A stretch of DNA of 12,323 bases. It comes from CAYZJD01 sp964478455 (lineage in GTDB: Bacteria; Acidobacteriota; Terriglobia; Bryobacterales; Bryobacteraceae). Positions 11,852 to 12,323 of the stretch are shown piece after piece. The first letter of the stretch is position 1. Each line of letters starts with the position of its first letter. The DNA lies in the NCBI GenBank assembly GCA_964478455.1, contig CAYZJD010000107.1:1-12323 (forward strand), read 5' to 3'. The notes beneath the pieces were generated by a model. That model was not told the DNA's origin, did not search any database, and was given only the letters and a program-made list of their open reading frames with translations. Position numbers and translations under genes: made by a program.

Positions 11852-12323
11852 TTATGAGGAATCGAAATAACTGCACCGCGACAGTTCCGCGGCGTTGAGC
11901 CTTTGCATCACCATCATTGGGGCGCCGCAGTGTGGGCAGTGCCACGTGGAGGATGTTTCCAGCGAAGACCGCGACGCAGTTCGTGTGTTTGCGGTGGCGA
12001 GCAATGGTCGGCAGAGCGCGAGTCTGGAGGCACGGAGCCGATTTGAAAGAAATCCGAAGTGGCGAATCCGGACGAAGCCTTTGGGCAACACGTGGAGGAA
12101 GAAACGCCGCAGGAACTCCGTTCCCCGGAGCGTCATCTTCCGCTGCTTGCCCCCGTGGGCGTAGTCTTTCCACCGGAATGTCACGCGCTCGCCGTCAAAG
12201 GCCAGCAGCCGATGGTTGGAAATGGCGACCCGATGTGTGTATCGGCCCAAGTAACGCAGGATCTGTGTGGGGCCGCCGAAGGCGGGTTTGGCATAAACCA
12301 CCCAGTCTTGCCGATGCAACCTC
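11852..12323 (-). CDS. IS91-family (Y2) transposase, 3' part, runs off the window
   Basis: The C-terminal part (about 157 codons visible) of an IS91/IS801-type rolling-circle transposase. The frame is open through the window end, so the start lies outside. Diagnostic features are WVVYAKPAFGGP, then LRYLGRYTHRVAISNHRLL with the paired tyrosines in YLGRY (codons at 12251-12253 and 12239-12241), the two residues that nick and join DNA in Y2 transposases; then VTFRWKDYAHGGKQRKMTL, EFLRRFFLHVLPKGFVRIRHFGFL. A Cys pair, CPHCGAPM, follows near the C terminus. No stop or frameshift interrupts the visible part, so the element could be intact. IS91 elements move by one-ended rolling-circle replication without terminal inverted repeats or target duplication and can carry adjacent DNA along. 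The TAA stop is at 11852-11854. Confidence 0.92.
   Translation of the reverse strand, partial: RLHRQDWVVYAKPAFGGPTQILRYLGRYTHRVAISNHRLLAFDGERVTFRWKDYAHGGKQRKMTLRGTEFLRRFFLHVLPKGFVRIRHFGFLSNRLRASRLALCRPLLATANTRTASRSSLETSSTWHCPHCGAPMMVMQRLNAAELSRCSYFDSS
11852..12323 (-). mobile_element. IS91-family insertion sequence, partial
   Basis: Defined by the transposase. The gene-distal end is expected somewhere in 11363-11851; a GAAC at 11411-11414 followed by TATGCGGCGG is one candidate junction, with low certainty. The other end is outside the window. Confidence 0.6.

Noticed and set aside
11408..11857. A 149-codon plus-strand frame in the spacer before the transposase.
   Set aside because: It crosses the perfect inverted repeat, shows no start signal, and reads as mixed low-complexity sequence with no recognisable motif.
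1..12323. Looked for CRISPR arrays, rRNA/tRNA genes, riboswitches and defence-system genes.
   Set aside because: No regularly spaced repeats, no RNA-gene signature and no nuclease, reverse transcriptase, toxin-antitoxin or phage gene could be recognised.

Overview
The window is 12.3 kb of GC-rich bacterial DNA, almost certainly a metagenome or draft-assembly scaffold because it contains a run of exactly 100 N. The gene set (XdhC with a MobA-like partner, an AsmA-like envelope protein, a lone FabH, a SprT-like metallopeptidase, an IS91-type transposase) and promoter boxes sitting right at start codons suggest an acidobacterium, perhaps of the Solibacter/Bryobacter kind. That placement is an impression from protein style and is not proven here.

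Layout. 68-944 (+): NmrA-type NAD(P)-binding oxidoreductase whose first codons are split by an apparent one-base insertion. 945-1128: short spacer with a 43-codon hypothetical ORF ending tail-to-tail on fabH. 1129-2145 (-): FabH. 2170-2877 (+): SprT-like zinc metallopeptidase; the two genes diverge from a 24-base gap with overlapping -10 boxes. 2904-6708 (-): a tightly coupled three-gene operon, transcribed xdhC, mobA/mocA-like, asmA-like, with 4-base stop/start overlaps at both junctions. 6850-7527 (+): HAD phosphatase/phosphomutase, overlapping by 31 bases a 594-aa membrane sensor-kinase-like protein (7497-9281). 9282-9423: cluster of strong palindromes and a likely terminator. 9451-9954 (+): small exported protein of unknown function. 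9955-10366: non-coding, with the N gap flanked by a perfect 55-bp duplication. 10367-11362 (+): membrane-anchored alpha/beta hydrolase. 11363-11851: non-coding, with a perfect 17-bp inverted repeat. 11852-12323 (-): 3' part of an IS91-family Y2 transposase that runs off the window.

How the genes relate. XdhC and the MobA-like nucleotidyltransferase both belong to the maturation of molybdenum cofactor for xanthine-dehydrogenase-type hydroxylases; no such enzyme is encoded in the window. The AsmA-like protein is joined to them by translational coupling without an obvious functional reason. The HAD enzyme and sensor-like protein form a second unit. The right end from about 9955 is a mobile-element-rich, repeat-rich segment, with the hydrolase lying between a repeat-induced assembly break and the IS91-like element.

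Most noteworthy: (1) the sensor protein keeps GAF, DHp, ATPase-like and receiver-like folds but has lost nearly every catalytic residue, including the phospho-accepting His and Asp, so it looks like a double pseudo-signalling protein; (2) several transcription units have a -10-like box only 6-13 bases before the start codon, suggesting leaderless or ultra-short-leader mRNAs; (3) the N gap is most simply an unmerged 55-bp assembly overlap. I did not find a clear novel defence system, CRISPR array or RNA gene.
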